Below are positions 1-11,949 of a DNA stretch of 64,000 bases, one piece after another. The DNA is from Anseranas semipalmata (taxonomy: Eukaryota > Chordata > Aves > Anseriformes > Anseranatidae): NCBI GenBank assembly GCA_013399115.1, contig VXAA01003830.1, positions 810,208 to 874,207 on the forward strand, written 5' to 3'. A program made the position numbers and the translations under genes. Each line of letters opens with the position of its first letter. The stretch's first letter is position 1. The notes below the pieces were generated by a model. That model was given only the letters and a program-made list of their open reading frames with translations. It did not search any database and was not told the DNA's origin.

Positions 1-3000
1 TGATGTTGCCTGATTTCAAAACAAGACTTAAAGCATTTCTGACCTGGACCATTAGTTATTACCATGCTCTGCTCAGTGGCCTTCCACAAACATTTCTGCA
101 GCACCTGCAGATGCTTTTGATATACTGCAGCTACTGTTTAGCCACAGGTTAACTCAGAAGCAGTCCTTCCTTTGCAGTCAGTTCACTTGCTTTCTAGCTG
201 GTATCACAGCAATTACATTTTCTCCCCTTTGACTTATCAGACCCTGTCCTTTCCCCCCTAATAGATCTGTGTGCCTTTCTGAAGGTTTCAATAATAGGAT
301 ATAGGAATCCTAACCAGCCCTAAATATTATCTCAAGGCATACAATTTCTAGAGGGCTCGGTTTCTTCACAGAGAAGCTTTCATGGTCAATTAAAGTAGGG
401 ATTGTCAAGAAATCTACTTTCAAACTCCAGAAAATTGTTTGGGTTGGCACTTTTTAAAGAATATAATTTTTAGAAGAAATATAACAGTTGTGTGACAGAA
501 AAAGTTGACTAAGTCTTTTCTTTGCAGATTTACTCATAACGATAGGGAGCTTGATTTTCTGTGACTCTACAAGTCATATTATTTCCTATTCAGACAATTG
601 GTGGATATTAATGAAAATCCCAGAAGTTTTATACATTGCAGAAGGGGTGGTTATTCATCTCAGAATCCCTGCTGAGCGTATATTTTCTGCAGTTATTGTC
701 CAAGCTCCCTACAAACTCCCTGTGCATCTATATAAATCAGACAGGGGCTGACAGAGGAGGCTTCTTCTGATTTATCAGCTGGCTATCTCTGCAATCTGGC
801 AAACTACCTAAGCCCAGAGAATTGCTGTGATTTCTCAAGATCATTAATAGCACGTGTAGCAAAAGCTCCTTCTGAGGCTCAGCCCTGTACCCTAATTAGA
901 GAAATCAAAGCATTTCTCGGTTTGGGTGTTGATTATTAATGTTTGATTTTCATCTTTTCAGTCAGCACAAATAATACTCTGAGCTATAGATGACCAACAA
1001 TTTTCAAAGCAATAAAAATGTGTAGATATCATCAATAGATGAGATTAGAGATGTTGTCTGTATTGCATTTATAACTGGCCTGCATTACAATGAACATGTG
1101 CAGTTTAACGCAGTTAAAGATAATCTGTATCGCTTGCTAAACACATTCCATCAGTTTTACATTTATGCAGCTAAAGGCAAATGTTTAAACATTTGGTTAA
1201 TGCACCATATGTCTAAAATGTTTTAGTTCCATCTGACATTTTAAAAATATTTTTATTTCAGTGGTAGCTCACTGAGTAAATTCATTTCTTCTAGAGCTGG
1301 GTATCCCATACCCCTTTTTGCCATAGCATTTCTAGACCTGTCTGCCATGATGTCTTAATTTTTTGGCTCACTAATCTAATTTAATCTAATGTAATTGGTT
1401 TGGCAGCTCCATTAACTTTTTTTTTCTTTGCATGTAGGTGCTAAATGAGGCAGAATGTGTGCATGTTATGTGAGGCTGCCTTTTTCCACTCGCCCATTTT
1501 AAAGCACGATGGCGATTTTCTGGACAGAAGCAAGAAAAGTGGGATGACACAGCCCCTCTATGAAACCCACCTGGCAGCAAATGAAGCTTCCTTCATGGCA
1601 GACTAGCAGCAAAGCTTTCTGGCAAACAATGGCACAGCGTAGATCAGAATCAACTTTGCACAGACTGCCCTGGGTGACTCATGAGCATGAAAACTGTACC
1701 TCAAGAAGACCCTACACAGCCAAATACAAAGGCAAGAGAGAGACAAGACAGAACCAAGAGTCTGCCTGTCTTGGGAATTTAGATTTGGTAATGGCTGTGA
1801 ACCCTCACTACTTCAGTCTGTGCTTTGGCATCCTCATAACATTAGGCAAAAATATCCAACCAGATATTTTTGCTTATGTATTTTCAGTTGATGACTACTT
1901 CTTCACACATAACTAGCACTCTAGTTTTGAAAAAGCTGTAGCTGTCTGGAAATCCTCTACTGAGGACAATAATGTGATAACATTTTAAGCAAGACACAAA
2001 AGTTATTATAACATCAAAACAGCAAGTCAGTCTAACTGTTTTATGAGCTGCAGTTCAAACACAGCTTAACAGATTTTCTTTAAACTTCACAGAAACATCT
2101 TTCTTCGTTCTGAAAGAAAACCTTCCAATTTTCCATCTGGATCAATTTTGTAAATTAAACTTATAAGGAAACTGAAATAAGCTTTTATTGACAAATCATC
2201 ATTATGCAACCTCGCAAGGAAGATTTGTTAATGTGGTACTAAATCAGCGCTGGTGATCTGACTGTGGTGATAGCAAAACAAATTCTCTGCTGATGTAACT
2301 TAGCTTAGGCCTTGGGTGTCATGCCAAAAGGATACTTCACCTGACGCCACAATCAGGTTACTCAAAGAGATAGATTAATTCAGATTCAATGGATTTATGT
2401 CAAGAAAGAATTTAGCCTAATATTCCTCTCTCTCTGATTTCTATCTAGGGAAATTTTCTAAGAGGAATTTTAAGTGGTTTTTGACTGATTTTATTTATCG
2501 AAATCCAATATGAGATTATGCTTACTGGAGAAAGGAGAAGGTCAGCTTTTCCTCAGCACAATCTAATTTAGGTGATTGTCAGAACACCAACAGGTACTTC
2601 TAAAAATACAAAGATTAATATTTTTCAGAACTTTGGGACAATTTCTTGGTCATGGGTCAGGACACAACTCTCAGTCCTGACAGGGTGGAATTTCCAAAAA
2701 CATACTTCTGCCTCTGTAGGTGTCAACATTGGTTTCACCAGCTTCAGTGAAAGAGGCTTAAGAAAGAGGTTTGCATGTCTGCAGCTTCAGGCTGTAAAGG
2801 ACAAGTAGGACTTATGAAGCGTTTACACTAAGGTCTGACAGGGAAGGCAAGCAGTAGGTCTAAATGCTTCTGTCTTGGATGGAGGGAGAGATGGGACAAC
2901 CTCTTAGCCTGGACTCACCTTCAGGCCTCTCTGTGCAGCGCTGGCTGCTTCGCTGCCATCTTGTCTCATACAGATCCTGCCGTCTTGACAAGGGAGTAAG

Positions 3001-3524
3001 GTTGTATTCTTCTTCCTTCTGCAAGACACTGCCTTACATAAATGCCAGCAAATGAAACCTGATAAAGTAATCAATCAGTTTAACAGAATGAAAGCCCTGT
3101 GTACTAAAGGGTGATGTGAAATTATTGCCTAACCTATTAAAGGAATAAGCTTGCTGTAGCCCAATTACACCTTCACGATATACAATGAAATAGCTCTCAA
3201 GCAATTCCTCAACAAAGGAATAAACCTGTCATGAAAGAAAAATTTATTGTTCATCAAAGCTCCGTATTCAGGAAGTAATACTTCTCTCAGGGTCATGCTG
3301 GTAGTAACTCAGCATGAGATTAAAGGAAATTAGAGGAAGTCTTCATCGCATCTTACATTTCCTCATTGTTGAGCTACCAAATACATATCTGAATTCCTAA
3401 ATTCCACCAGCAAAGGATTATTCAATGGAAAAAAAGAGTGTAAACTGATAAATAGAAAGAATAGCAATTTATATTTGTACCATTTTTGGCTCTGTAAGAG
3501 CTTTCTTCCTTAAAATAATCTTAA

Positions 3525-3648
3525 GCTTTACACCAGCTAAAAACTAAAGTAATTACACTGTTTTTTTGTTTGTTTGTTTGTTTTGTTTTGTTTTGTTTTG
3601 TTTTAATTCTGATTTGCGCTGGTGTACATGAGAGTGGAGTCTGGCCTG
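3525..3648. mobile_element. Possible ancient palindromic repeat split by TTTG array
   Basis: CTTTACACCAGCTAAAAACT (about 3530-3550) and GATTTGCGCTGGTGTACATG with AGAGTGGAGTCTGGCC (about 3611-3645) resemble the two arms of an old amniote MITE-like repeat whose arms read roughly 'TTTACACCAGT...' and '...ACTGGTGTAA'. A TTTG/TTTTG microsatellite sits between them. This is identified from memory only. Confidence 0.45.
3561..3604. repeat. TTTG/TTTTG microsatellite
   Basis: A compound array: T7, three TTTG-type units, then four TTTTG-type units. It lies between the two arms of the possible old palindromic repeat. Confidence 0.95.
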
Positions 3649-5544
3649 TTGTCTATATGAAATATTCAGACTGCAGATTCCTGTATCCATCTGTAATTCT
3701 GTTTGTAGTCTAACAAAGAAATTGCGAGGTGAAATAGTTCTAATGATTTTCAGCATTAAAAAGAATTCCCCTATCAATCTTTGCAGAAAAGACATACTAA
3801 AATAGAAAGGGTCATACCACAGGCTCTTGGTTAGTGAAAATCACAGGGAGAAAAGGTTGTGAAATAGGTTTAAATATTGATTGGATACCCAGTCTCATTC
3901 TGAAAAGTTTAAGCTGTATATTCCCATGAGCTTCAATTGCTAAAACCTTCTCTAAAAGCTCTTCCAGGCTATGCAGGCTGTATCTCTCACTAACTACTCA
4001 TCTAATCAGGCTTTAATTAGCATGGTTTTCCTTAGAGAAAAATTAAAAATGACCCAATGTTATATTGTAAAAGGTGCAGATTTTATGAAAGGACAAATAG
4101 AATGGATTTAAGAACTGCCATTTACAAAATGAGTGATGCTTCTCCCTTCATGGTTTTTTGTGGAGATCAGTGGAACAATTGCTCCAGATAAATATGATTC
4201 CTGAATGAATCATTTAACAATCATTTAAAGGAGAGCAGGTTCTGCTTCTGAGCAATTAGAGGTATGATCAGAAATCACAGAGCTGCTGAGCAGGGATAGG
4301 GAAGCTAGTTATAATTCTGCTCCTCCACAATAGGGTGAAGAATTGGTATGTAATTAAGATTCCTCAAGCTTTTATGGAAATATTTATGAAATAAGAACAT
4401 CTTTTAAATAAATTACTGGTCTATTTATTATTCTGAAAAAAAAATGTGGCATTGACAAAATATTCACCCTGGCTTGATTGTTAAACTTGTTTGTGAGTCA
4501 GGCTCAGCAAGCAGTCAGAAGCTAAAATGCTGAACACTACAACCGCAGGACATTTTCAGTCTGTGCCTACAACATGACCCCATCAACTTAGGCAGAAGAG
4601 ACAAAACATACTGGGCTGGCAGCAAGTGGAATGGGGAAAACGTGCCTGCCCAGCATTGTCTGCCCTTACCCTGAATCCACAAATGCTGTCAAATAAACAC
4701 TATGTGAATTACAGGTCCCCTTATTTCAGAGAGAATATTGCAGAGCCGCAGGGCTTTGGGAAAGCAAGGCAGGTCAATAGGCACAATAACAGTCTTGGAA
4801 ACATTCTCCTAGGAGAAGAAATTGCAATGATTGGAGTTATTTACCTGAAAGTCCCAGTTCATGAACAGGGACCAATTAGCTTAGGATGGGTGCAGTGGTT
4901 TCTGTCCTCCAGATGTTGGCTCTGCCCCTCTTGGAAGATCCCATTTGTGCAGCAGTGCTATCAGAGCTGTTTGTAGAGCTGCTGAGCCCTGTGGTGCAGG
5001 TCAGCTGGAGGGGGGACCCTACAGCCAGCTCCCATTGGGGATGAGAAGTGAAGACCTTAGTCAGAGAAGGCAGAAGGGATATTCATGTTCTTCCTGTCTC
5101 AAGACACAAGCTGGAGGTGGTAGGAAGGGAATAGCAATGAAATTAAACACAGAATCAACTCAAATACAAGAGAAAATTCCTTCCCGAATTATACTGTGGA
5201 TGTGCTTGATGCTACAGGGCACTGTTGAAGGTAAGAAGGCAAAAAGAATTGGGTATGAATACTGCTTTGCTAAAGGTGATGTAAGCCGACTCTTAATTAA
5301 AACAGTAATAGTCCTACTCTTACTTTGAAGTCTTACTTCATTGCTGGAGCCAATCTATACTAATTAGCATGAAGAGGATGCCTAAAGCAGGAGCTGTCAT
5401 CAGTGGAGAGCTTCTGGCACCTTCCTTTAAAAGGAAAATGTATGGGACACTTCCAGATGTACTGTCAAAGCTGGCCCACTGTACTGCCCCCTGTGCTCCT
5501 TGCCAGCCCCACCAGGCTGCAGCCCTGGGCTGATCAGCAGGGTC

Positions 5545-5797
5545 CCTCTCCTCAGGGTGACAGCGAAAGGACGAAGACACAGTCACAGGCTGCAGCAAGG
5601 GAAACTCCAACCCAGCACAAGTAAAATTTCACAGAGGGAGCAGGGGCCCAGAGATGCTGTGCTACCTCCATCTTTGGAGATATTCAAAATCAGCCCGGAC
5701 AAGGCTCTGAGCAACCTGTATTAAGTTAGTCCTGCTCTGAGCAGGAGGCTGGACCAGCTGGTCTCTCCACTCATATGTATCCTACAACCTCATGTAC
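5545..5797 (+). mobile_element. CR1 LINE 3' fragment, diverged
   Basis: The block GGACGAAGACACAGTCACAG, then TTTGGAGATATTCAAAATC, CTCTGAGCAACCTGT, CTGCTCTGAGCAGG and GGCTGGACCAGCTGGTCTC follows the order of the CR1 3' end (end of ORF2 plus 3' UTR) in the sense orientation. The terminal octamers are degraded to CCTACAACCTCATG. It is a 5'-truncated, non-coding copy, as most genomic CR1s are. The left edge is approximate. Confidence 0.85.
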
Positions 5798-8700
5798 TTC
5801 ACCAGAGAGCCAGGTTAAATGTTAACACCAATAACATCAGTGAGACTTCTATGAGATGCTGGAAGAAAAGAAGGAAAAATGACTCCACAAAGGAATGACA
5901 ATGTGGACAGGTGTGGAAGAAGAGCCAGTGCTGGATGCCACCAGCTCTCTGCAGTCCATGGACAGAGGGGAAGGAAAGCACCAGTGTGTGACACCACTAA
6001 GGACGTCTACCATGGTAACTTGATTCTTGACTTTCTAATGGATCTACTTTAGAGTGAAGGGAGCTAAATAAAGATTAATCTTAGTATTCTTAGGGAAATG
6101 GAAAAGAAATGTAGAACAACCTTTTACCTATTCACTGATATACTTCCCTCGCTATGTCTAGTAAAAGGTAATAATAATCACCCTACAGAGAGTCAAGGAA
6201 AGTCATCAGCGTACATTGTTCCCATTTGATTTTTCATCATTTCTGTCTATCTCCTGCCACAAATCATCTGAAATTGTCTCCATTCATTAGAAAAGAATAT
6301 AATTAGGAATCATATGAAAACAATTTTCTTAAAGAGCATTAACTCTGCAAATGTCTGGCAGATCAAGAATATTTTCCAGATCCCAGGGCTCCACTGGAAT
6401 GAAACTGAAGCTGAATTATTTTTCAGAGATATCTACAAACCTCCAACATTTTCATTTCATTTCGATATTTTGTTGCTGTTCCTACTGACCTTAGAAACTC
6501 ATGCCCCCAAGACATGGAACGATTGGCTCTTCTGTTATTCGAAGAGAGATGTTTGTTCCATATTTTTAAATAGCAATGTGATAATAAAGCAGAGGTTTGT
6601 TTGACTCACAGATATCAGCAGCTGCAGTTGCTCTCAGTGGAATAACCACAGCTTGCCAGGCTACAAGGTTTACATGACATCTTTGTACATCCTATGCACA
6701 GATTTATGGACAAGTCCATCTGCAAGGCCATCTTAGGAAACAGATTGTGTAGTTCTAGAAATTAGGTCTCCAAAAAAGCACTCTAATGCATACACAAAAC
6801 AAACAAACAAAAAATTTTCAAAGAGCATTAAGACTTTTAAAAAGTTAAAATTTATCTCACCAAAAGGAGTTTGTGCAACATTGTATGAGCACTCACATAT
6901 CTTGCATAGCGCATGAGACCTTGAAATGGCTTCGTGGTGTTTAGCACAGGCAGACTTGACTACTGGTTATCTCTCCACTGCTTTTTCCCTTTGGTTCAAG
7001 TCTCCAAGCACTCAGCAGTCATATCTGGATGCAGCTTTTCTTTATATCTTTCTGGCCACTTGTCCAGTTTTCTTTTTAAAACACCACATCCTCAATAGAT
7101 GTAGTTCTTTGCTCTTGCCTGTTAGTTTGATGATATACTCCCAAAGTGTAAGCTTTTGTCTTTTGAGACTACTATAGCCCACCTTTGTATTCTGTGGGCA
7201 TCAAGTATTCAGTGTGAATGAGATCAGGACACTTATATCTTATGCAAGCACAAATGCTAAGTGCAGCACAGCTATTTTCTGACTTAAGGACTGCAGGTTA
7301 GCCACTTGGCTGTTTTTCTTACTCCATTCCCTTCATTTTTGTTAGCAGCATATGAAGGCACTAATTCTGCATATGCTCCAGTTAAGCCAGCAGGATTTAT
7401 TTTTCTCCATTTACTTCAGTAAGGCTGTGATTTCTTCCATGAAACCTAACGGATCTTGAAAAAAAAGATTTATTTTTTTTAAAGATAGCTGGATAAATCT
7501 CGTCAACAGAAAATTTCAGACCAAATGACTTAAAAGGGTCATGTTTGTGATCGAGTCTCACACTTCAGAGTAGCTCAGCCAGAGTAAATTTGTTTACAAG
7601 TCTTGATCTCTGCAAAACTTACCATTTTACACCAGTCAAGGATCTGTCTCAAATGGCAAAGAATAATATTCTACAACTATTTAAAATAGTTTTTATTACT
7701 TTTTCATAATACAAAAAATCATTTATTCTGTGACCTTCCCTTACAAAATTAGTCACCCAGTGTGAGTAATTTCAATTGAATGCATTTTCCCCATTACAAT
7801 CAATAACAGAAGCAGAGAGCAGATGAGAAGATATTGTAGCTGTGTTGGCAAATTTTCCCAACAGATTTGAACGGCTGCTTTATTTCTCACAAATACTACA
7901 TTTTTAAAGCAGTCTTACATGTTTTAACTACAATGGGTAAGATAGCTTGCTAGACCATCACTGCAAAGCAGTGCCTGAAGCTGTATAATGTCGAACCTAA
8001 TGATCTAAAATTTCATAGAAGGAACTACAGGCTACGTAGTGAGTCTGTGTTTCTGTTACAATAAAATATTTATATGTAAACCAAAATGATATGTATAATT
8101 TCATGAATAGAGCATCGACAAAGGATAAAAGAAGTGCTGTAGCCAGTATAAANCTCCTGCAAGATGCAAACAGTGTGACTAGTGGGAGTCTATCTTTCTC
8201 TCTCATGTCATTCTAAGTGCATGCATCACATTGGATGAGCTAAATTCATTCTACTTCTTGTTTTGTCATGTCAAGAAATTCACCCTGATGACAAAAAAAA
8301 TGTTCTTCTAGTTTTCATACCAATTCTCATAACATTTGATATTTTTTTTTCGTTTTAAAATGTCTTCACTAACTTTTGACAGGCTAGAAAGGTTACCAAA
8401 CAATTTTGAGAGAGTTGCCTGATGATTTTTCTGTTGTGCTGGTGAGCAACATCTTTATTTGGAATCCATGAATAACAAAACACATTTTATTTTTCTTTCC
8501 CACAGGCATCCTCAACATCATGAGCACTTGGGATTTCTGCTTCATGTTGGAAATTTCAGTGATTCATTTCAAGTTCGCAGTTCACCTTTTTTTTTTTCCT
8601 TCAGAAATTAAAACAATGTTGACTGAGAAGGTAGAAACAAAGATCCTTCATATAGAAAGAGTTAAGGTTTATAAGGAGAAGTGCAGAATAGAACAACAGT

Positions 8701-9044
8701 TATTTCAGATACTCACAATGCATCAATGGAGTTCAGCTGGTCATCCAAAACTTTTGGCCAAAGGGCAGCTGAGACATCATTTACAGTGGTCGAATAACAT
8801 TAAGTTCCAAGTTTTGTTCTGCATCTTGTACCATGCATGCTGGGTACATGCCAGGGACATCTCTGCCTGGTGCAGGCTGAAAGGAATGGGAAAGGAATTC
8901 CTTCCTGAAATCCATCAACATCCATTTGCAGTGCTCAATGCAAAAGTGGAGACCAGGTGAGAAGCAGAAGACAGACTACTCTCAAAAATGCCACAAGGGC
9001 ATGAGTCCATGAATTCAGAAGCAAAAAATGCTTGTGGCTGGGAC
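5798..9044. other. Intergenic DNA, no gene seen
   Basis: AT-rich unique sequence with short unrelated open frames. It contains the single ambiguous base (n) at 8153 and a doubtful palindromic repeat end near 7625. The 146-codon open frame at 8520-8960 resembles no known family. Confidence 0.7.
7560..7650. mobile_element. Possible ancient palindromic repeat relic
   Basis: ATTTTACACCAGTCAAGGAT followed by CTGTCTC resembles one end of the same old amniote palindromic repeat as at 3525-3648. The rest is too diverged to trace, so confidence is low. Confidence 0.3.
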
Positions 9045-9585
9045 GAGGAAGAGGTCAGGCCTCACCTGGAGTACTGTGTCCAGTTCTGGGCTCCCTGGTA
9101 CAAAAAAGACAGGGATCTTCTGGAGAGAGTCCAGCGAAGGGCCACAAAGATGATACGGGGCCTGGAGCATCTCCCCTATGAGGAAAGGCTGAGAGACTTG
9201 GGTCTGTTCAGCCTTGAGAAAATAAGACTGAGAGGGGATCTTATCAATGTTTATAAATACCTGCAGTGTGGGGGACACAGGGATACGGCCAACCTCTTTT
9301 CAATGGTCTGTGGGGACAGGACAAGGGGCAATGGCCACAAAATGGAGCATAGGAAGTTCTGCACCAATATACGAAAGAAATTCTTCACAGTGAGGGTGAT
9401 GGAGCACTGGAACAGGCTGCCCTGGGAGGTTGTGGAGTCTCCTTCTCTGGACATATCCATGATCCATCTAGACGCCTACCTGTGCAACCTGCTCTAGGGA
9501 ACCTGCTGTGGCCGGGGGGGTGGACCCGGTGATTTCTGGAGGTCCCTTCCAACCCCTACAATTCTGTGATTCTGTGATTCTGTGA
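9045..9585 (+). mobile_element. CR1 LINE 3' copy with open ORF2 tail
   Basis: A 5'-truncated CR1 whose open frame from about 9051 to the TAG at 9495-9497 encodes the C-terminal part of the CR1 ORF2 protein. Recognisable pieces are [53 protein letters not shown] and the tail [20 protein letters not shown]. Endonuclease and reverse transcriptase parts are absent. The element ends in three perfect ATTCTGTG repeats (9561-9585), the hallmark 3' terminus of CR1. Roughly 150 codons without a stop and the clean terminus make this the youngest-looking transposon in the window. It is not mobile by itself. Confidence 0.95.
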
Positions 9586-10502
9586 CATCTGTCCTGCCTA
9601 CAGCGTGCTGCTGGAGAGGCCACCCACCTGGGAGACTGAGCTCATGGGCTGTGTGGCCTATGTACCGGCTGCTCTGGCAGCAGGATCCTTCAGTCCCTGG
9701 GTGGACACCAGTACCTACAGGCTTGTTGTGTCACCTCATACGGCCACCAAAATTACTCTGCGGGCAATGGACAGAGGCAGCCAGAGTCACAGTGTGGGCA
9801 GGCATGAGAAGTGCCAGACTTGGGCATCTTCTCACAGCTGCCCATTGACTGCTGTAGAGCCACAGACAAAAATCTCTACTGTTTGAGTGTCAGAAAATGT
9901 CCGTCCCTGAAGGCTTTATTCTGTGATCTTCCTGGGTGGTAAAGAGCTGGAAGGGAAAATACTTGTCTCCTGCTGGGAATTATTAATGCCTTCCTTTATG
10001 AAATGAGAAAGCCATGCATGAGCGATCCCTAAACACAAGCTTGATGACCAGACTTGGGAGCTGCCAGTCTGGTGATGAGCCGTCTCCTGTTTTGGCATGA
10101 GGTTACAACTGCTGGTGCCTCCAGCAATTGCTTGAATCCTCACATTTTCTTCCCTGGTAAGGATGGGCAACATGGGGGATTGCTGAAAGAAAGCAACTGT
10201 ACTTCTTCCAGCAATGAGCTCTTCCAGGCAATGAAGGAAGGAGCTACTACCACTCAACCCATCCAGAAACCCTATCAAGTAATTGTCTGCGGGGGTACAG
10301 AGCTGAAGCTAACTTCATCAGCCTGCTTTTAGACAAACGGATCTCTGTAAATGTTATATGTATGTACACATTATATATATTTTATGCATGTGTCGATTTG
10401 CAAAAAGCATAAAGGTACACAATCGAGTAATGGTTGAGAATACTTAAAGGTTTTGTGTCTTATTTTTTAGTCACTGTTCTTTCCTAGCAAAAAGCAAACT
10501 GG

Positions 10503-10506
<4 letters not shown>

Positions 10507-10538
<32 letters not shown>
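10507..10538. repeat. GA dinucleotide microsatellite
   Basis: About 16 uninterrupted GA/AG units, followed by an A-rich stretch to 10560. Perfect repeats of this length are often polymorphic. Confidence 0.95.
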
Positions 10539-10539
<1 letters not shown>

Positions 10540-11736
10540 AAAAAGAAGAAAAAAAAAAGACACCCTTGAAAGAGAACAAGATGGAAACTAGATATCCAAG
10601 AGCAGGATGGGTTTCTGATTAAACCAGGGGAGGCATCAGATTATTACTGTATCTTTAATTTATGACTAGTAGCTTCTTTTTTGTTTGTTTGTTTTTCACT
10701 CTGTGTCCAATTCTCCCAATCTTTTCAAAAGAAGACCTACCAATCCATAGGTGATCTATGAAATATTCCATGAATTAATTACAGGGGATTTATCAAATCG
10801 TTTCAAATACTCCAACAGGCAGATCATCTATCCTGTAGCAAAGGAGTAGCCTTCTACACTGTAACTATAACTTCTAAGAAGGAAAGTCCTGACTGAAATA
10901 AATATCACATGGAGCTGAGACCCTAAATGACCTTAGTAGAAGTACTAAGGAAGTGAGAAGCATACCAGAGATTTCTTTAAAAAAGAAAACACAACACAAT
11001 AAAACAACAAACAAACCCATGAGCAAATGTCTGTGATTCTTTTCTAGGAAGGACATTGTGCTTTATCCCGTGTAAACTTCAAGAAAACAAGACTAGAAGT
11101 CTGTTCCCACCCTTTCAAAAATGCATTCCAGCTCTTCTCGACATCTGTAATCAAGGAGTGACACTTGAACTGTGTTTTGGCAGGTGCTCAGTTCTGGCAA
11201 ACACATTTTGGTACTTCAATGTATATTATCTAAGGCTTTGTTATGGTAAGAAAGCAGTGGATTCAAGGCATTGAACAGATAGAACCGTACCCATACCTTC
11301 TGGTAACTGAGGTATCGTATGCATATAAACTAGATAGCAGTGCTGCACAGAGGGGCATTGGTCAATGCAGCCCACTTGGTAGAAGGATTCCTGACTTACT
11401 CCATTGCTCCTTTATTCCCCAAACAGGAAAGAGGAACAGGATTTAAAAGAAAATGGAGTCTTGTGTACTTGCAGGTTTCCTAATACCGCTATTAAACTTC
11501 CTGTAGTCAGCATTTTGGAGAACAGCAATATTAGAAAACAACTTAGAAAAGGAAAAAGATTGATAGTGATGACAAAAATAATAAAAAAGTCAAATGTTCT
11601 TGTGCTCCTGCTAGATGAAGTGCAGCAAATTCAGATTTAGGATAAAGTAATTAAAGATAAGAATATAAGTCATAAAAATGAGCAGGTACTGTACTGAGGA
11701 ATACATAGAAAGCTCGCAGCATGAGGTGAGTGCTGT

Positions 11737-11789
11737 AACAAAACAAAAAACAAAAACAAACAAACAAAACAAAACAAAACACACACACA
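11737..11789. repeat. AAAC/AAAAC repeat with CA tail
   Basis: An irregular series of A3-6C units passes into a short ACACACACAC run. It lies just upstream of the degraded CR1 copy. Minus-strand open frames over it, rich in Phe, Leu and Cys, are artefacts of the repeat. Confidence 0.9.
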
Positions 11790-11949
11790 AGAAAAACCAA
11801 CAACCAACCAAACAGGAAAAGATAAAGAAAGGATGAAATGAAGACCACACAAGAAATTCAGGTATATAATAAAACTTCTTTTCACAACTATATAAAGAAG
11901 AAGAGATCAGCAAAGGAATCATTAGGGTCTCCCAAAGATAGAAGAGCAG

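Larger units (their letters stand above)
1..5544. other. Intergenic DNA, no gene seen
   Basis: AT-rich unique sequence. Open frames are at most 127 codons and resemble no family I know. The only structures noted are the TTTG array and possible palindromic repeat at 3525-3648. No splice-framed exon is recognisable. Confidence 0.7.
9586..11949. other. Intergenic DNA, no gene seen
   Basis: Unique sequence after the CR1 end, with a GA microsatellite at 10507-10538 and an AAAC repeat at 11737-11789. Short open frames on both strands overlap one another and look random. Confidence 0.7.

Noticed and set aside
8520..8960. 146-codon plus-strand open frame as a gene
   Set aside because: AT-rich, no recognisable motif and no homologous family that I know. 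Within random expectation for this much DNA.
11611..11922. Cys/Phe-rich minus-strand open frames as a membrane protein
   Set aside because: They are translations of the AAAC/AAAAC microsatellite and its flanks.
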